DNA of 64,000 bases. Source: an uncultured Bilophila sp. (GTDB lineage: Bacteria > Desulfobacterota > Desulfovibrionia > Desulfovibrionales > Desulfovibrionaceae). This document shows positions 17,780 through 26,171 of this stretch, one piece after another (within the stretch, counting starts at the first letter, position 1; every line of letters starts with the position of its first letter). Made by a program: the position numbers and the translations under genes. The notes beneath the pieces were generated by a model. That model was not told the origin of the DNA. It worked only from the letters and a program-made list of their open reading frames with translations, and did not search any database. The stretch spans positions 1 to 64,000 of the forward strand of contig CABKMN010000008.1 in the NCBI GenBank assembly GCA_902373525.1. Direction: 5' to 3'.

Positions 17780-18739
17780 TTACCGGAACCAGCCCTTCCG
17801 CTTGAGTACGATCCACAGGAACACGGCGAGCCAGATCATGCCCGCCAGCGTCACATAGTAGCCGTACTTCCAGCCCGTTTCGGGCATGTAGCTGAAATTC
17901 ATTCCGTAAATGCCGGTGATCAGCGTCAGCGGCATGAAGATTGCGGACAGCACCGTGAGCTGGCGCAGCCGCTGGTCGGTCTGCTGCTGAAGCATGAACT
18001 GGCAGTGCTGGAGCAGTTCCGAAAGCCGCCCCACGAGCCGGAGCGCGTTCTTGGCGACGTGGTTCTGGGCGTCCCGGATGTCCCGCAGCCGTTCGCGCAC
18101 GGAGTCGGAGAGCATGGGGTGGGGCGTGAGCGCGTGCAGGTCCGCGAGGCCGTAGAAAAAATCCTCGAACTGGTTGACGAGGTGGTTGATCTGGCGGCGG
18201 GTATCGAGGATGACGCGCTCGGAAATCCTGCCTGCGGCGTTGTCCGCGTGTGCGGACAGGTTTTCGGTCTGGGAACGGGCTTGGATGAAGCTGACGATGT
18301 TGGTTTCCAGCAGGCTGTCGAGCAGGTACACGAACAGGCCAGAAGCCGAATGGATGCCCGAGATTTCGCCTTCCGCAATCTGTTTGCGTTCGCCCGCGAA
18401 GTTGTAGCCGTCGTCCCGGCACAGAGTGATGACCTCGTGCGCGAACAGCAGGAAGGTAATGGACACGGACCGCTTCTGCTCCCATGTCCGGCGGGCGGGA
18501 ACGCTCAGGAGCACGTAGTCCGTCCCCGAGAAGACCGAGGGGAAGCGTTGCGAGGACAGTACGCGCCGCCGGATGAACGCCGGAATCTGCCGGTCGCGGA
18601 GAAAGTGCGTCAGCTCCTCCGCGTTGCCCTGTATGTCCAGCCACAACAGTTCGTCTTCCGTCCCTCTGGTCCCGGATGCGTCCTCAAGTTCCGCATAGAC
18701 GCCGTGCGCCAGTTGTACGGCATGCTGTTTCATTGCCAT
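17780..18739 (-). CDS. corA: CorA-family divalent-cation transporter
   Basis: A 319-residue CorA-type channel subunit. A long cytoplasmic N-terminal part with coiled-coil helices (about 130-255) leads to two C-terminal transmembrane helices. The diagnostic motif YGMNF lies at the end of the first helix, and the C-terminus is basic (KRKGWFR). CorA forms pentamers that take up Mg2+ (also Co2+ or Ni2+); some relatives export zinc. The start complementary to 18737-18739 (MAMKQHAV) has a Met two codons on as an alternative. It is convergent with the LysE gene. Confidence 0.85.
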   Translation of the reverse strand: MAMKQHAVQLAHGVYAELEDASGTRGTEDELLWLDIQGNAEELTHFLRDRQIPAFIRRRVLSSQRFPSVFSGTDYVLLSVPARRTWEQKRSVSITFLLFAHEVITLCRDDGYNFAGERKQIAEGEISGIHSASGLFVYLLDSLLETNIVSFIQARSQTENLSAHADNAAGRISERVILDTRRQINHLVNQFEDFFYGLADLHALTPHPMLSDSVRERLRDIRDAQNHVAKNALRLVGRLSELLQHCQFMLQQQTDQRLRQLTVLSAIFMPLTLITGIYGMNFSYMPETGWKYGYYVTLAGMIWLAVFLWIVLKRKGWFR

Positions 18740-19053
18740 CCTCCCGAATCGATTCCTTTTCTTTTTGAGCCTACACCAGAACGGCCTTGAAGTCTCCTAG
18801 AGCTTCCCGTTTTCCCGCGTCCGGCGTGGAGCCGCAGCCGAGGGGCGGCATTTGCTCCGAAGGGCGGCGAGGCCGTGGCCGTCAGGCGGTCCGCCTCATC
18901 GTGCGCGGAGCGGTTCTCACGGCCCGCCGGGAGGCGCGGGGCCGGGCGGGGACTCCGGCTTTTCAACGCCCGGCATTCCGTATATGCTTATGAGCAAAGC
19001 GAAGATGCCCGCCGGTCCGTTCCGGCGACGATCACCCAACAGGGAGGCCAAAC
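18740..19053. other. Divergent upstream region of corA and the selenoprotein gene
   Basis: About 310 bases without a supported gene. GGGAGG at about 19041 is the ribosome site of the following gene. Confidence 0.4.
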
Positions 19054-19362
19054 ATGATTACCTTGTCCGACTCCGTCCTCGACGATCTGAAGACGTTCCG
19101 GGGACGCAAGGCGGATCGCACGATCCGTATCGAAAAGGGTTCCAGCGGCTGACACAGCACGAACTTCGAACTGGTTCTGGATGAACCGGAAGACGGCGAT
19201 TTTACGATGGACATCGGGGAATTCCACTTCTGCATGGAGCAGAAGTTGCTCGATCAGGTCGGCAACGTGTTCATCGACAGCGATCCCAACGGCAGTTTCC
19301 GCATCTACACCGAGCGGCCTCTGTCCATTTTCACCACGGGCGGAGGGAGCTGTTCGCTGTAG
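19054..19362 (+). CDS. HesB/IscA-like selenoprotein (in-frame UGA = Sec33)
   Basis: ATG 19054 follows GGGAGG. Codon 33 is TGA (19150-19152), and the same frame then continues 69 codons to TAG at 19360. The product, 102 residues with U33, reads ...IRIEKGSSG-U-HSTNFELVLDEPEDG... and ends TTGGGSCSL. This is the HesB-like fold (compare GGCSGPRLALALDEP ... GGGGC in Cys-containing relatives). Other cysteines are C60 and C100. A hairpin that satisfies the bacterial SECIS rules starts 18 bases after the UGA. HesB-like selenoproteins are an established family in deltaproteobacteria; the role is probably Fe-S or metal handling, but it is not proven. Gene finders that treat TGA as a stop will miss it. 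Confidence 0.85.
19171..19189 (+). promoter_or_regulatory. Candidate bacterial SECIS element
   Basis: Stem CTGGTTC / GAACCGG (one G-U pair) with the 5-base loop TGGAT (19178-19182). The loop begins 25 bases after the UGA codon, and G is the second loop base. Both features match the known bacterial SECIS requirements (apical loop 16-37 nt downstream, G in the first two loop positions). Confidence 0.65.
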
Positions 19363-19386
19363 CCCGTTCCCGAGACGGGTTTCTCA

Positions 19387-19416
19387 TTGCACGGGGCGTT
19401 AGCGTCACCATATAAT
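19387..19416 (+). promoter_or_regulatory. Sigma-70-type promoter of the fucose-type operon
   Basis: TTGCAC (19387-19392) and a perfect TATAAT (19411-19416) are separated by 18 bases, 156 bases before the uxaA-like start codon. A terminator-like hairpin lies between this promoter and the gene. Confidence 0.6.
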
Positions 19417-19444
19417 CATTTATCTTTTATTTCAGTATATTATA

Positions 19445-19485
19445 AACGGAAAGTCGGATGCGTGGTCCGGCTTTCCGTTTTTTTT
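19445..19485 (+). terminator. Terminator or attenuator hairpin
   Basis: Arms ACGGAAAG(T)CGGA and TCCG(G)CTTTCCGT followed by eight T residues. It ends transcription from the selenoprotein gene. Because a consensus promoter lies upstream of it, it may also attenuate the next operon. Confidence 0.75.
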
Positions 19486-19571
19486 GCGCGCGCTGATCGG
19501 CGGGCACGACCGTGGGCCGAGGCCGCGTTCGGCCCATGCCGGGCGGACTCCCCGCCCAAGAGGATGCGGAC

Positions 19572-21164
19572 ATGCACAGAATCCTTCGTATCGATCCCAA
19601 AGACAATCTCATTGTGGCCCTGCGCGATCTGGCGAAAGGCGAAGCCGTCGAATCCGCCGGACAGCGTATCCGGCTTGTGACCGACGTGCCCGCCAAGCAC
19701 AAGTTCACCAGCGAGCCCGTACCCGTGGGCGGCGTCGTGACCCTGTACGGCGTGCCGGTGGGCAAGGCCGTCGCGCCGCTCCAGTCCGGGGAACGCATCA
19801 CCGTGGACAACGTGACGCACTACGCGGCGGAAGTGGCGCTGGACGACGCCACGCCCTACATGTGGACGCCCCCGGACGTCTCCCGCTGGGCGAACCGGAC
19901 CTTCGACGGCGTGATCCGCCCCGACGGCCGCGTGGGCACGGCCAACTACTGGCTGATTGTCCCGCTGGTGTTCTGCGAGAACCGCAACGCCCTGAAGCTC
20001 CGCGACGCGCTGGAGCGCCCCCTCGGGTACGCCGGGGACCATCTGGCGGACTTCACCCGTTCCCTCGTCGGGGGCAAGGGCTGCGCGCTCGCGCCCCGCC
20101 CGTTCCCCCACATCGACGGCATCCGGGCCATCACCCACAACGGCGGGTGCGGCGGCACGGCGCAGGACGCCTGGACGCTGTGCCGAGTGCTCGCGGCCTA
20201 TGCGGACCATCCCAACGTGGCGGGCCTGACCGTGTTCAGCCTCGGGTGCGAAAAGGCGCAGATCGGCCTGTTTCAGGAGGCGTTGCGGGAACGGAACCTC
20301 GGCTTCGACAAGCCCTGTCTCCTGTTCCGCCAGCAGGACTGGTCCAGCGAGGCGAAGATGATGGAGGAGGCGGTCCGCAAGACGGTGGCGCACTTCAAGA
20401 ACGCCGATCGGGTCGAGCGCAGGCCGGTCCCCCTCTCGAAGCTCAAGCTCGGGGTGAAGTGCGGCGGGTCGGACGGCTTTTCCGGCATTTCCGCCAACCC
20501 CGTCATCGGCGAGGTTTCGGACCGGGTGGTCACATTGGGCGGCGGATCGGCCCTGGCGGAGTTTCCCGAGCTGTGCGGCGTCGAGGCCAACATGATTTCC
20601 CGCTGCATCAGGAAGGAAGACAAGGTTCGCTTCCTTGATCTCATGCGCCGGTACGAGGCCGCCGCCAACGCGTGCGGGACGTCCATTTCGGACAACCCGA
20701 GCCCCGGCAACATCCACGACGGGCTGATCACGGACGCGATCAAGTCGGCGGGCGCGGCGAAGAAGGGCGGCAAGGCCCCGATCAGCGCGGTGCTCGATTA
20801 TGCGGAGCCCATGCCGGATTCCGGCTTGTCGCTCGTATGCACCCCCGGCAACGACGTGGAGGCGGTCACCGGGCTGGTGGCTTCCGGCGTGAACGTGGTT
20901 CTGTTTTCCACGGGGCTGGGAACGCCTACCGGAAATCCCATCGTGCCCGTGCTCAAGGTGGCGACGAACACGGCGGTTGCAGAGAAGATGAGCGACGTCA
21001 TTGATTTTGATTGCGGCCCGGTCATCGACGGCGTGCCCATCCCCGAGGTGGCCGACCGCTTGTTCGAGAAGGTCGTCGACGCCGCCAGCGGGCGCTATAC
21101 GGTCAAGGCCGACCGGCTCGGGCAGCACGATTTCCTGTTCTGGAAGCGCGAAGTGTCGCTGTAG
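19572..21164 (+). CDS. UxaA-family sugar-acid dehydratase (probable L-fuconate dehydratase)
   Basis: A 530-residue enzyme from ATG 19572 behind AAGAGGA. An N-terminal SAF domain (about 1-100, VTDVPAKHKFTSEPVPVGG) is followed by the UxaA catalytic region (THNGGCGGTAQDA, SLGCEKAQIG, LKCGGSDGFSG, DNPSPGNIHDG). Classical UxaA is Fe/Mn-dependent altronate dehydratase of about 495 residues. Its place beside a fuconolactonase-type enzyme, FucP and an SDR suggests it instead converts L-fuconate to 2-keto-3-deoxy-L-fuconate, as proposed for Cj0482/Cj0483 of Campylobacter jejuni, where the gene is split. Here the gene is intact. First gene of a six-gene plus-strand operon. Confidence 0.82.
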   Translation: MHRILRIDPKDNLIVALRDLAKGEAVESAGQRIRLVTDVPAKHKFTSEPVPVGGVVTLYGVPVGKAVAPLQSGERITVDNVTHYAAEVALDDATPYMWTPPDVSRWANRTFDGVIRPDGRVGTANYWLIVPLVFCENRNALKLRDALERPLGYAGDHLADFTRSLVGGKGCALAPRPFPHIDGIRAITHNGGCGGTAQDAWTLCRVLAAYADHPNVAGLTVFSLGCEKAQIGLFQEALRERNLGFDKPCLLFRQQDWSSEAKMMEEAVRKTVAHFKNADRVERRPVPLSKLKLGVKCGGSDGFSGISANPVIGEVSDRVVTLGGGSALAEFPELCGVEANMISRCIRKEDKVRFLDLMRRYEAAANACGTSISDNPSPGNIHDGLITDAIKSAGAAKKGGKAPISAVLDYAEPMPDSGLSLVCTPGNDVEAVTGLVASGVNVVLFSTGLGTPTGNPIVPVLKVATNTAVAEKMSDVIDFDCGPVIDGVPIPEVADRLFEKVVDAASGRYTVKADRLGQHDFLFWKREVSL

Positions 21165-21180
21165 GGACAGGCTACGCCCC

Positions 21181-21228
21181 GGGGGAGGAGAGAAGGCTCC
21201 TTTCAGGAGAAAGGCTTTCGTCTCCCCC
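21181..21228. repeat. Intergenic hairpin element
   Basis: Outer arms GGGGGAG / CTCCCCC enclose an inner hairpin CTCCTTTCAGGAG. It resembles the hairpin at 26172-26224 in layout (G-rich arm, AAGG/CCTT core, C-rich arm). It may be a dispersed repeat or an mRNA-stabilising structure between operon genes. Confidence 0.5.
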
Positions 21229-21338
21229 CTCTGACCTCTTTCCTCGTTTTTCCAGGACGGTTGCAACGGGCGGTTGTGCGCCTCCTTGAAGGGACGGGCC
21301 GCTCGGCATCCGGGAGAGAGGAACGAAAGGAGAACGTG

Positions 21339-22187
21339 ATGGACAAGGTGCGGCGCGTGGACGCGCATCAGCATTTCTGGCGGTATGAGGCCGAAGGATA
21401 CGGCTGGATCGGCGACGGGATGGACGTGCTGAAGCGCGATTTTCTGCCCGACGAACTGCGTTTGGAGCTGGACGGGCAGGGCGTGTACGGCACGGTAGCC
21501 GTGCAGGCCCGGGGCACGGAGGCCGAGACGGAGTTCCTGCTCGGCCTTGCGGCAACGTATCCGTGGATACTGGCGGTCGTCGGCTGGATCGATCTGCGGG
21601 CCGACGATCTGGAGGCCCGGCTTGAGGCTCGTGCGTCGTCCGCCGTGCTCAAGGGCTATCGGCATCAGGTGCAGGACGAGCCGTCTCCTTCGGCGTTTCT
21701 GGAGGACGGGCGTTTCAACCGGGGCGTGGAGCTGCTTCAGCGGCGCGGCAAGGTGTATGAAGTGCTGATCCATTCCCACGATCTTCCCGCCGCCGCGGCG
21801 TTTTGCGGGCGGCACGATCTGGGGCCGCTGGTGCTGGACCATCTCGGCAAGCCGGACGTGCGGAACGAAAGCGCGGCGGAGTGGCGCGAGCGCATCAGGC
21901 CCTTGGCGGCGCTGGAGCACGTAAGCTGCAAGTTGTCCGGGCTGATCACCGAGGCGCCTTGGCGCGCATGGGGCGAGCGGGACCTGCTCCCCTATCTCGA
22001 CGCGGCGCTGGAATGCTTCGGCCCCCGGCGTCTGCTGTTCGGATCGGACTGGCCCGTGTGCCTGTTGTCCGGCAGTTACGGGCAGGTGCGGGGGCTTGCG
22101 GAAGCGGCGACGGCGTCCCTCTCCGAAGCCGAGCGGGAAGCCGTCTTCGGCGGCAATGCCAGCCGCGTATACGGGATCACTCTCTAA
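21339..22187 (+). CDS. Amidohydrolase-family sugar lactonase (L-fuconolactonase type)
   Basis: A 282-residue TIM-barrel metal hydrolase (COG3618 type) from ATG 21339 behind AAAGGAGAACG. Visible metal-site motifs are VDAHQHFWRY near the N-terminus, a middle VLDHLGKPD and a late LLFGSDWPVC. These match L-fucono-1,5-lactonase and related lactonases. In context it would hydrolyse the lactone made by the SDR dehydrogenase to L-fuconate. It lies 174 bases after the dehydratase and 16 bases before the SDR gene, so co-transcription is likely. An alternative is a lactonase for L-rhamnono- or galactonolactone. Confidence 0.8.
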   Translation: MDKVRRVDAHQHFWRYEAEGYGWIGDGMDVLKRDFLPDELRLELDGQGVYGTVAVQARGTEAETEFLLGLAATYPWILAVVGWIDLRADDLEARLEARASSAVLKGYRHQVQDEPSPSAFLEDGRFNRGVELLQRRGKVYEVLIHSHDLPAAAAFCGRHDLGPLVLDHLGKPDVRNESAAEWRERIRPLAALEHVSCKLSGLITEAPWRAWGERDLLPYLDAALECFGPRRLLFGSDWPVCLLSGSYGQVRGLAEAATASLSEAEREAVFGGNASRVYGITL

Positions 22188-22203
22188 CCATCGGGGGTTT
22201 GCT

Positions 22204-22986
22204 ATGGATTTGCGGATCAAGGACAAGGTGTTTCTCGTGACCGGGGGCGGAACCGGCATCGGCGGCGGCATTTCCATCGCGCTGGCGAGAGAGGGCGCGA
22301 TCCCCGTGGTTTTGGGCCGCAGCCCGTTGCAGGACATTTTCCGGGCCGAGGTCCGGGCGCTTCAGCCGAAGATGCATTTCATACAGGTGGAGCTGACCGA
22401 CGAACGGGCCTGCGCGGACGCCGTGCAGGAAGTCGTGGCGATGTTCGACCGCATCGACGGGCTGGTCAACTGCGCCGGCGGCAACGACAACGTGAGCCTC
22501 GACGACGGGGTGGACGCGTTCCGCATGTCGCTTGAGCGGAACCTCATCCATTACTACACGATGGCGCACTACTGCATCAGCGAGTTGAAGCGGAGCAAGG
22601 GGACCATCCTGAACCTCAGTTCCAAGACCGCCCTCACCGGGCAGGGGAACACCAGCGGATACACCGCCGCCAAGGGAGCCATCCTGTCCCTGACCCGCGA
22701 ATGGGCGGCCACCTATCTCGACGACGGCATCCGCGTGAACGCGCTCGTGCCCGCCGAGGTCTGGACGCCGTTCTACGAGCGGTGGGTCCATACGTTCCCC
22801 AACCCGGAGGCCAAGCTGGAAACCATCGTCCGCAACATCCCCCTCGGCCATCGCATGACCACGGTGGAGGAGATGGGGAACGCGGCGGCGTTCCTGCTGT
22901 CTCCCCTGTCGTCGCATACCACGGGCCAGTGGGTCGTGGTGGACGGCGGGTATACCCATCTCGACCGCACCCTGACGGCGCGCTGA
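22204..22986 (+). CDS. SDR-family sugar dehydrogenase (probable L-fucose dehydrogenase, FucX-like)
   Basis: A 260-residue short-chain dehydrogenase/reductase from ATG 22204 (MDLRIKDKVFLVTGGGTGIG). It has the TGGGTGIGGG nucleotide loop, an NCAG-type NCAGGNDN, the catalytic Ser in LSSKTA and the YTAAKG motif. The context of lactonase, FucP, dehydratase and aldolase argues for oxidation of L-fucose, or related L-galactose or D-arabinose, to the lactone with NAD(P)+. It is homologous in role to Cj0485 (FucX) of Campylobacter jejuni. It is 12 bases from the fucP start. Confidence 0.8.
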   Translation: MDLRIKDKVFLVTGGGTGIGGGISIALAREGAIPVVLGRSPLQDIFRAEVRALQPKMHFIQVELTDERACADAVQEVVAMFDRIDGLVNCAGGNDNVSLDDGVDAFRMSLERNLIHYYTMAHYCISELKRSKGTILNLSSKTALTGQGNTSGYTAAKGAILSLTREWAATYLDDGIRVNALVPAEVWTPFYERWVHTFPNPEAKLETIVRNIPLGHRMTTVEEMGNAAAFLLSPLSSHTTGQWVVVDGGYTHLDRTLTAR

Positions 22987-22998
22987 GGAAGGTGGGCC

Positions 22999-24207
22999 GT
23001 GAGCCAGATAACCAGTCCGAACTATCGCAAGGCGTTTATCCTCGTGACGACCCTGTTTTTCATGTGGGGGTTGTCCTACGGGCTGATCGACGTGCTGAAC
23101 AAACATTTTCAGATGACGCTCAACGTGTCCAAGGCGCAGTCCGGCCTCATTCAGGCCGCGTATTTCGGGGCCTACTTCGTCATCGCGATCCCCGCCGGGC
23201 TGTTCATGGAGTGGAAGGGCTACAAGGCGGGCATCCTGTGCGGCCTGTGCCTGTACGCAATCGGGGCGCTGCTGTTCGTCCCGGCGGCGGGCGTAGCCAG
23301 CTTCCACTTTTTCCTGTTCGCCCTGTTCGTCATCGCGCTGGGGCTCGGGTGTCTGGAAACGGCGGCGAACTCCTATTCCTCCGCGCTCGGCTCGCAGGAA
23401 ACGGCGGAAACCCGGCTCAACCTCTCCCAGTCCTTCAACGGGCTCGGGCAATTCACCGGGCCGCTGCTCGGCGGGCTGCTGTTCTTCGGCGGCGACGAAA
23501 GCGCCGGGGGCGGCGGGCTGGAGGCGGTCAGGCTGACCTATGTGGGCATCGCCTGCGTGGTGATCCTGCTGGCGATCCTGTTCGCCAAGACGGACCTACC
23601 CGACCTGCGCGAGAGCGAGGCGGCGGAAGAGGCGTCCGGCAAACAGTCCATGCTGGAGCACAGGGAATTTCTCGCGGGCGTGTTCGCGCAGTTCGTCTAC
23701 GTGGCGGCGCAGGTGGGGATCGGCGCGTTCTTCATCAACCTGAGCATCGAATGCTGGCCCGGCGGCACGGCGCAGCAGGGCGCGTTTTTCCTCTCCGTCG
23801 CCATGCTCTGCCTGCTCATCGGGCGCTTCGTCAGCACGGGCATCATGACCCGGGTCGTCCCCGCCAAACTGCTCATGATCTACGGCATCGTCTGCGTGAT
23901 CCTGACGGCGGTGGTGTTCGCGGCCATCGACTACGTGTCGGTGATCGCGCTCATCGCGGTGTTCTTCTTCATTTCCATCATGTTCCCCACCATCTTCGCG
24001 ATGGGCACCAAGAACCTCGGCACGAAGAAGAAGCTCGGCGGCTCGTACATGATCATGGCCATCGTGGGCGGGGCGATCATGCCCTATTTCATGGGATTGA
24101 TCGCGGACCACGTACACACGGCCACGGCGTTCATCCTGCCGTTGTGCTGCTTTGCCATCGTCGTCCTGTACGGCGCGATCTACGGCAAGCTGGTGAACGA
24201 AGGATAG
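22999..24207 (+). CDS. fucP: FucP-type sugar:H+ symporter (MFS)
   Basis: A 402-residue major-facilitator permease beginning with GTG 22999 after GAGGAAGGTGGGCC. It shows twelve hydrophobic segments and the FHS/FucP hallmark region (FFMWGLSYGLIDVLNKHFQ; AAYFGAYFVIAIPAGLFMEW; GLGCLETAANSYSSALGS). E. coli FucP (438 residues) imports L-fucose with a proton; this one is slightly shorter. It sits between the SDR and the aldolase, consistent with L-fucose uptake. The family also includes glucose/galactose permeases, so substrate identity rests on context. Confidence 0.85.
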   Translation: MSQITSPNYRKAFILVTTLFFMWGLSYGLIDVLNKHFQMTLNVSKAQSGLIQAAYFGAYFVIAIPAGLFMEWKGYKAGILCGLCLYAIGALLFVPAAGVASFHFFLFALFVIALGLGCLETAANSYSSALGSQETAETRLNLSQSFNGLGQFTGPLLGGLLFFGGDESAGGGGLEAVRLTYVGIACVVILLAILFAKTDLPDLRESEAAEEASGKQSMLEHREFLAGVFAQFVYVAAQVGIGAFFINLSIECWPGGTAQQGAFFLSVAMLCLLIGRFVSTGIMTRVVPAKLLMIYGIVCVILTAVVFAAIDYVSVIALIAVFFFISIMFPTIFAMGTKNLGTKKKLGGSYMIMAIVGGAIMPYFMGLIADHVHTATAFILPLCCFAIVVLYGAIYGKLVNEG

Positions 24208-24349
24208 CCGGTCCGCAGCCCTTCCGCCTGGCGGGGAGCTTCGTTCCGGCGGAGTGAAGCCGTTTCAGCATGGGGAGGCGGCCTGTCCCCGCCAGACGGA
24301 AGGGCTGCGGAACACCAGAGGGATTCCCTCGCAACAGGCAGGAGGCATC

Positions 24350-25240
24350 ATGTCGGAACCAAAGAGATACACGGGCGTGTGGTGCCCGTCCGTCACGCCG
24401 TTCGACAAGGACGGGAAACTCGATCTCGCCGCGCTGGAAACGCATTTCGCCCGCCTGTCGGACGCCGGGATCGACGGCATCCTGCTCATGGGAAGCATCG
24501 GCGAATTCACGGCCCTGAGCATGGACGAACGGCTCAGCCTGCTCCATGCGGCGCGGGACATGAGCCGTCTGCCTCTGATCGCCAACGTGTCCGCCACGTG
24601 CCTCGACGACATGGCCCGCCTGTCGGACACGGCCTATTCGGAAGGCTACGACGCGGTGATGGTGCTGCCGCACTACTATTTCGCCCAGACCCCGCGCCAG
24701 CTCGAAGCCTATTTCGACATGCTGGACGCCCGGTTCGAGGGGGAATGGCTGATCTACAACTTTCCGGCGCGCACGGGCTGCGACGTGGACGCCGCGCTCG
24801 TCGCCAAGCTCGCCGCGCGGTTTTCCCGGTTCATGGGGATCAAGGATACGGTGGACTGCGCTTCCCACACGCGGGCCATCGTGCGCGCGGTCGCGGACGT
24901 GCGACCCGACTTTTCGGTGCTGTGCGGCTTCGACGAGTATTTCATCCCCAATCTCATGAACGGCGGAGACGGCGTTCTGTCCGGCCTGAACAACGTGGTG
25001 CCCGAGCTGTTCATGGGGGCGAAGAAGGCCTTCCGAGACGGCGATCTGGCGGGCGTGGCCGCGGCGCATAAGGAAATCGGGCGACTGTCCGCGATCTACG
25101 CCATCGGGGACGATTTCGTGACGACCATCAAGACGGCGGTATCGCTCAAGTCCGGCGGTCTCGAACCCGTTTCGCGCGGGTACGGCGGCAAGCTCGACGA
25201 CGCGCAGATCGGCGAGGTGAAGCGGCTTTTCAGCCTGTAG
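24350..25240 (+). CDS. DapA-family aldolase (probable 2-keto-3-deoxy-fuconate aldolase)
   Basis: A 296-residue class I aldolase of the DHDPS/NAL group from ATG 24350 behind AGGAGG. The family signature GSIGEFTALSMDER lies around residues 45-60. The Tyr of YYFAQTPRQL and the Schiff-base Lys in RFMGIKDTVDC (near residue 166) are present, and the substrate loop is CGFDEYFIPNLMNGGDG. The surrounding genes suggest cleavage of 2-keto-3-deoxy-L-fuconate to pyruvate and L-lactaldehyde. Its equivalent is Cj0481 in Campylobacter jejuni. A role in lysine synthesis is less likely because no lysine genes are nearby. Confidence 0.8.
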   Translation: MSEPKRYTGVWCPSVTPFDKDGKLDLAALETHFARLSDAGIDGILLMGSIGEFTALSMDERLSLLHAARDMSRLPLIANVSATCLDDMARLSDTAYSEGYDAVMVLPHYYFAQTPRQLEAYFDMLDARFEGEWLIYNFPARTGCDVDAALVAKLAARFSRFMGIKDTVDCASHTRAIVRAVADVRPDFSVLCGFDEYFIPNLMNGGDGVLSGLNNVVPELFMGAKKAFRDGDLAGVAAAHKEIGRLSAIYAIGDDFVTTIKTAVSLKSGGLEPVSRGYGGKLDDAQIGEVKRLFSL

Positions 25241-25365
25241 CCCGCACCGGAATGCGGATGCATTGCGCGCCGTCCGTGGACAACGGGCGGCGCGGACTTA
25301 TTTTCGGAAACGGCGGCTCGCAATGCGCGGGCCTTTTTTCTGGAAATCAGCTTCGGACCGGATTC

Positions 25366-26166
25366 ATGTTCACGGACATCCATACCCATGCGTTTCACCC
25401 GAAAAGAGCCCACCATGCGGTGGCTCATCTGAACGAAACCTATCAGGTGCATTGCGTCGGCGAAGGCACCGTCGAAGACCTGCTTGCGCGGGAGAAGCGT
25501 TCCGGCATCGGGCGGTGCGTGGTGCTGTGCGCGGCGACCACGCCGGGGCAGGTCGTGCCCGCCAACGACTACGCCGTCAGTCTCCAGCGCGCCCATCCCG
25601 AGATCGTCGCCTTCGGCACCATCCATCCCGGCTACGAGGCGTGGGAAAGCCAGTTTGAGCGGTTGAAGGCGGCGGGCATCCGGGGGCTCAAGCTGCACTC
25701 GGACTTTCAGCATTTCCGGCTGGACGATCCCCGTCTGTCGCCTCTTTTCGAGGCGGCGCAGGACGAGTTTCTCTTTCTGTTCCACATCGGGGACAACGTG
25801 CCGCCGGAGCGCAACCCGTCCTGTCCGTACAAGCTGGCGGCCCTGCTGGATCGGTTTCCCCGGCTTCGTTGCATCGCGGCGCATCTCGGGGGCTACCGGC
25901 AGTGGGAGCACTCTCTCAAGGCGCTGGTGGGGCGCGACGTCTGGCTGGATACGTCGAGCTGCACGCCTTTCATCGATCCGGCCCTGCTCCGCGAAATCCT
26001 CCGCAGGCATCCGCAGGATCGCATTCTTTTCGGCAGCGACTACCCCCTCTACGATCCCGGAGACGCCCTCATGCGCCTTCAGGAGATGGCCGGGCTTTCC
26101 GACGCCGTTCTCGACCGCTATTGCAGCAACGCCGATGCGTTGTTCGGGGCGCAGGGTGGGGCGTGA
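25366..26166 (+). CDS. Amidohydrolase-family TIM-barrel hydrolase
   Basis: A 266-residue metal-dependent hydrolase from ATG 25366 (MFTDIHTHAFHPKRAHH), with HTH at the first strand. GLKLHSDFQHF, FLFHIGDN, CIAAHLGG and RILFGSDYPL follow, which is the COG2159 pattern (decarboxylase/hydrolase type). It is the last gene of the fucose-type unit, 125 bases after the aldolase. It may act on a side product or a second sugar lactone. The ribosome site is weak. The function within the pathway is unclear. Confidence 0.7.
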   Translation: MFTDIHTHAFHPKRAHHAVAHLNETYQVHCVGEGTVEDLLAREKRSGIGRCVVLCAATTPGQVVPANDYAVSLQRAHPEIVAFGTIHPGYEAWESQFERLKAAGIRGLKLHSDFQHFRLDDPRLSPLFEAAQDEFLFLFHIGDNVPPERNPSCPYKLAALLDRFPRLRCIAAHLGGYRQWEHSLKALVGRDVWLDTSSCTPFIDPALLREILRRHPQDRILFGSDYPLYDPGDALMRLQEMAGLSDAVLDRYCSNADALFGAQGGA

Positions 26167-26171
26167 AGATT

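Noticed and set aside
19440..22337. 965-codon minus-strand frame opposite the fucose-type operon
   Set aside because: Covers three genes with strong motifs on the other strand; no ribosome site and typical antisense composition.
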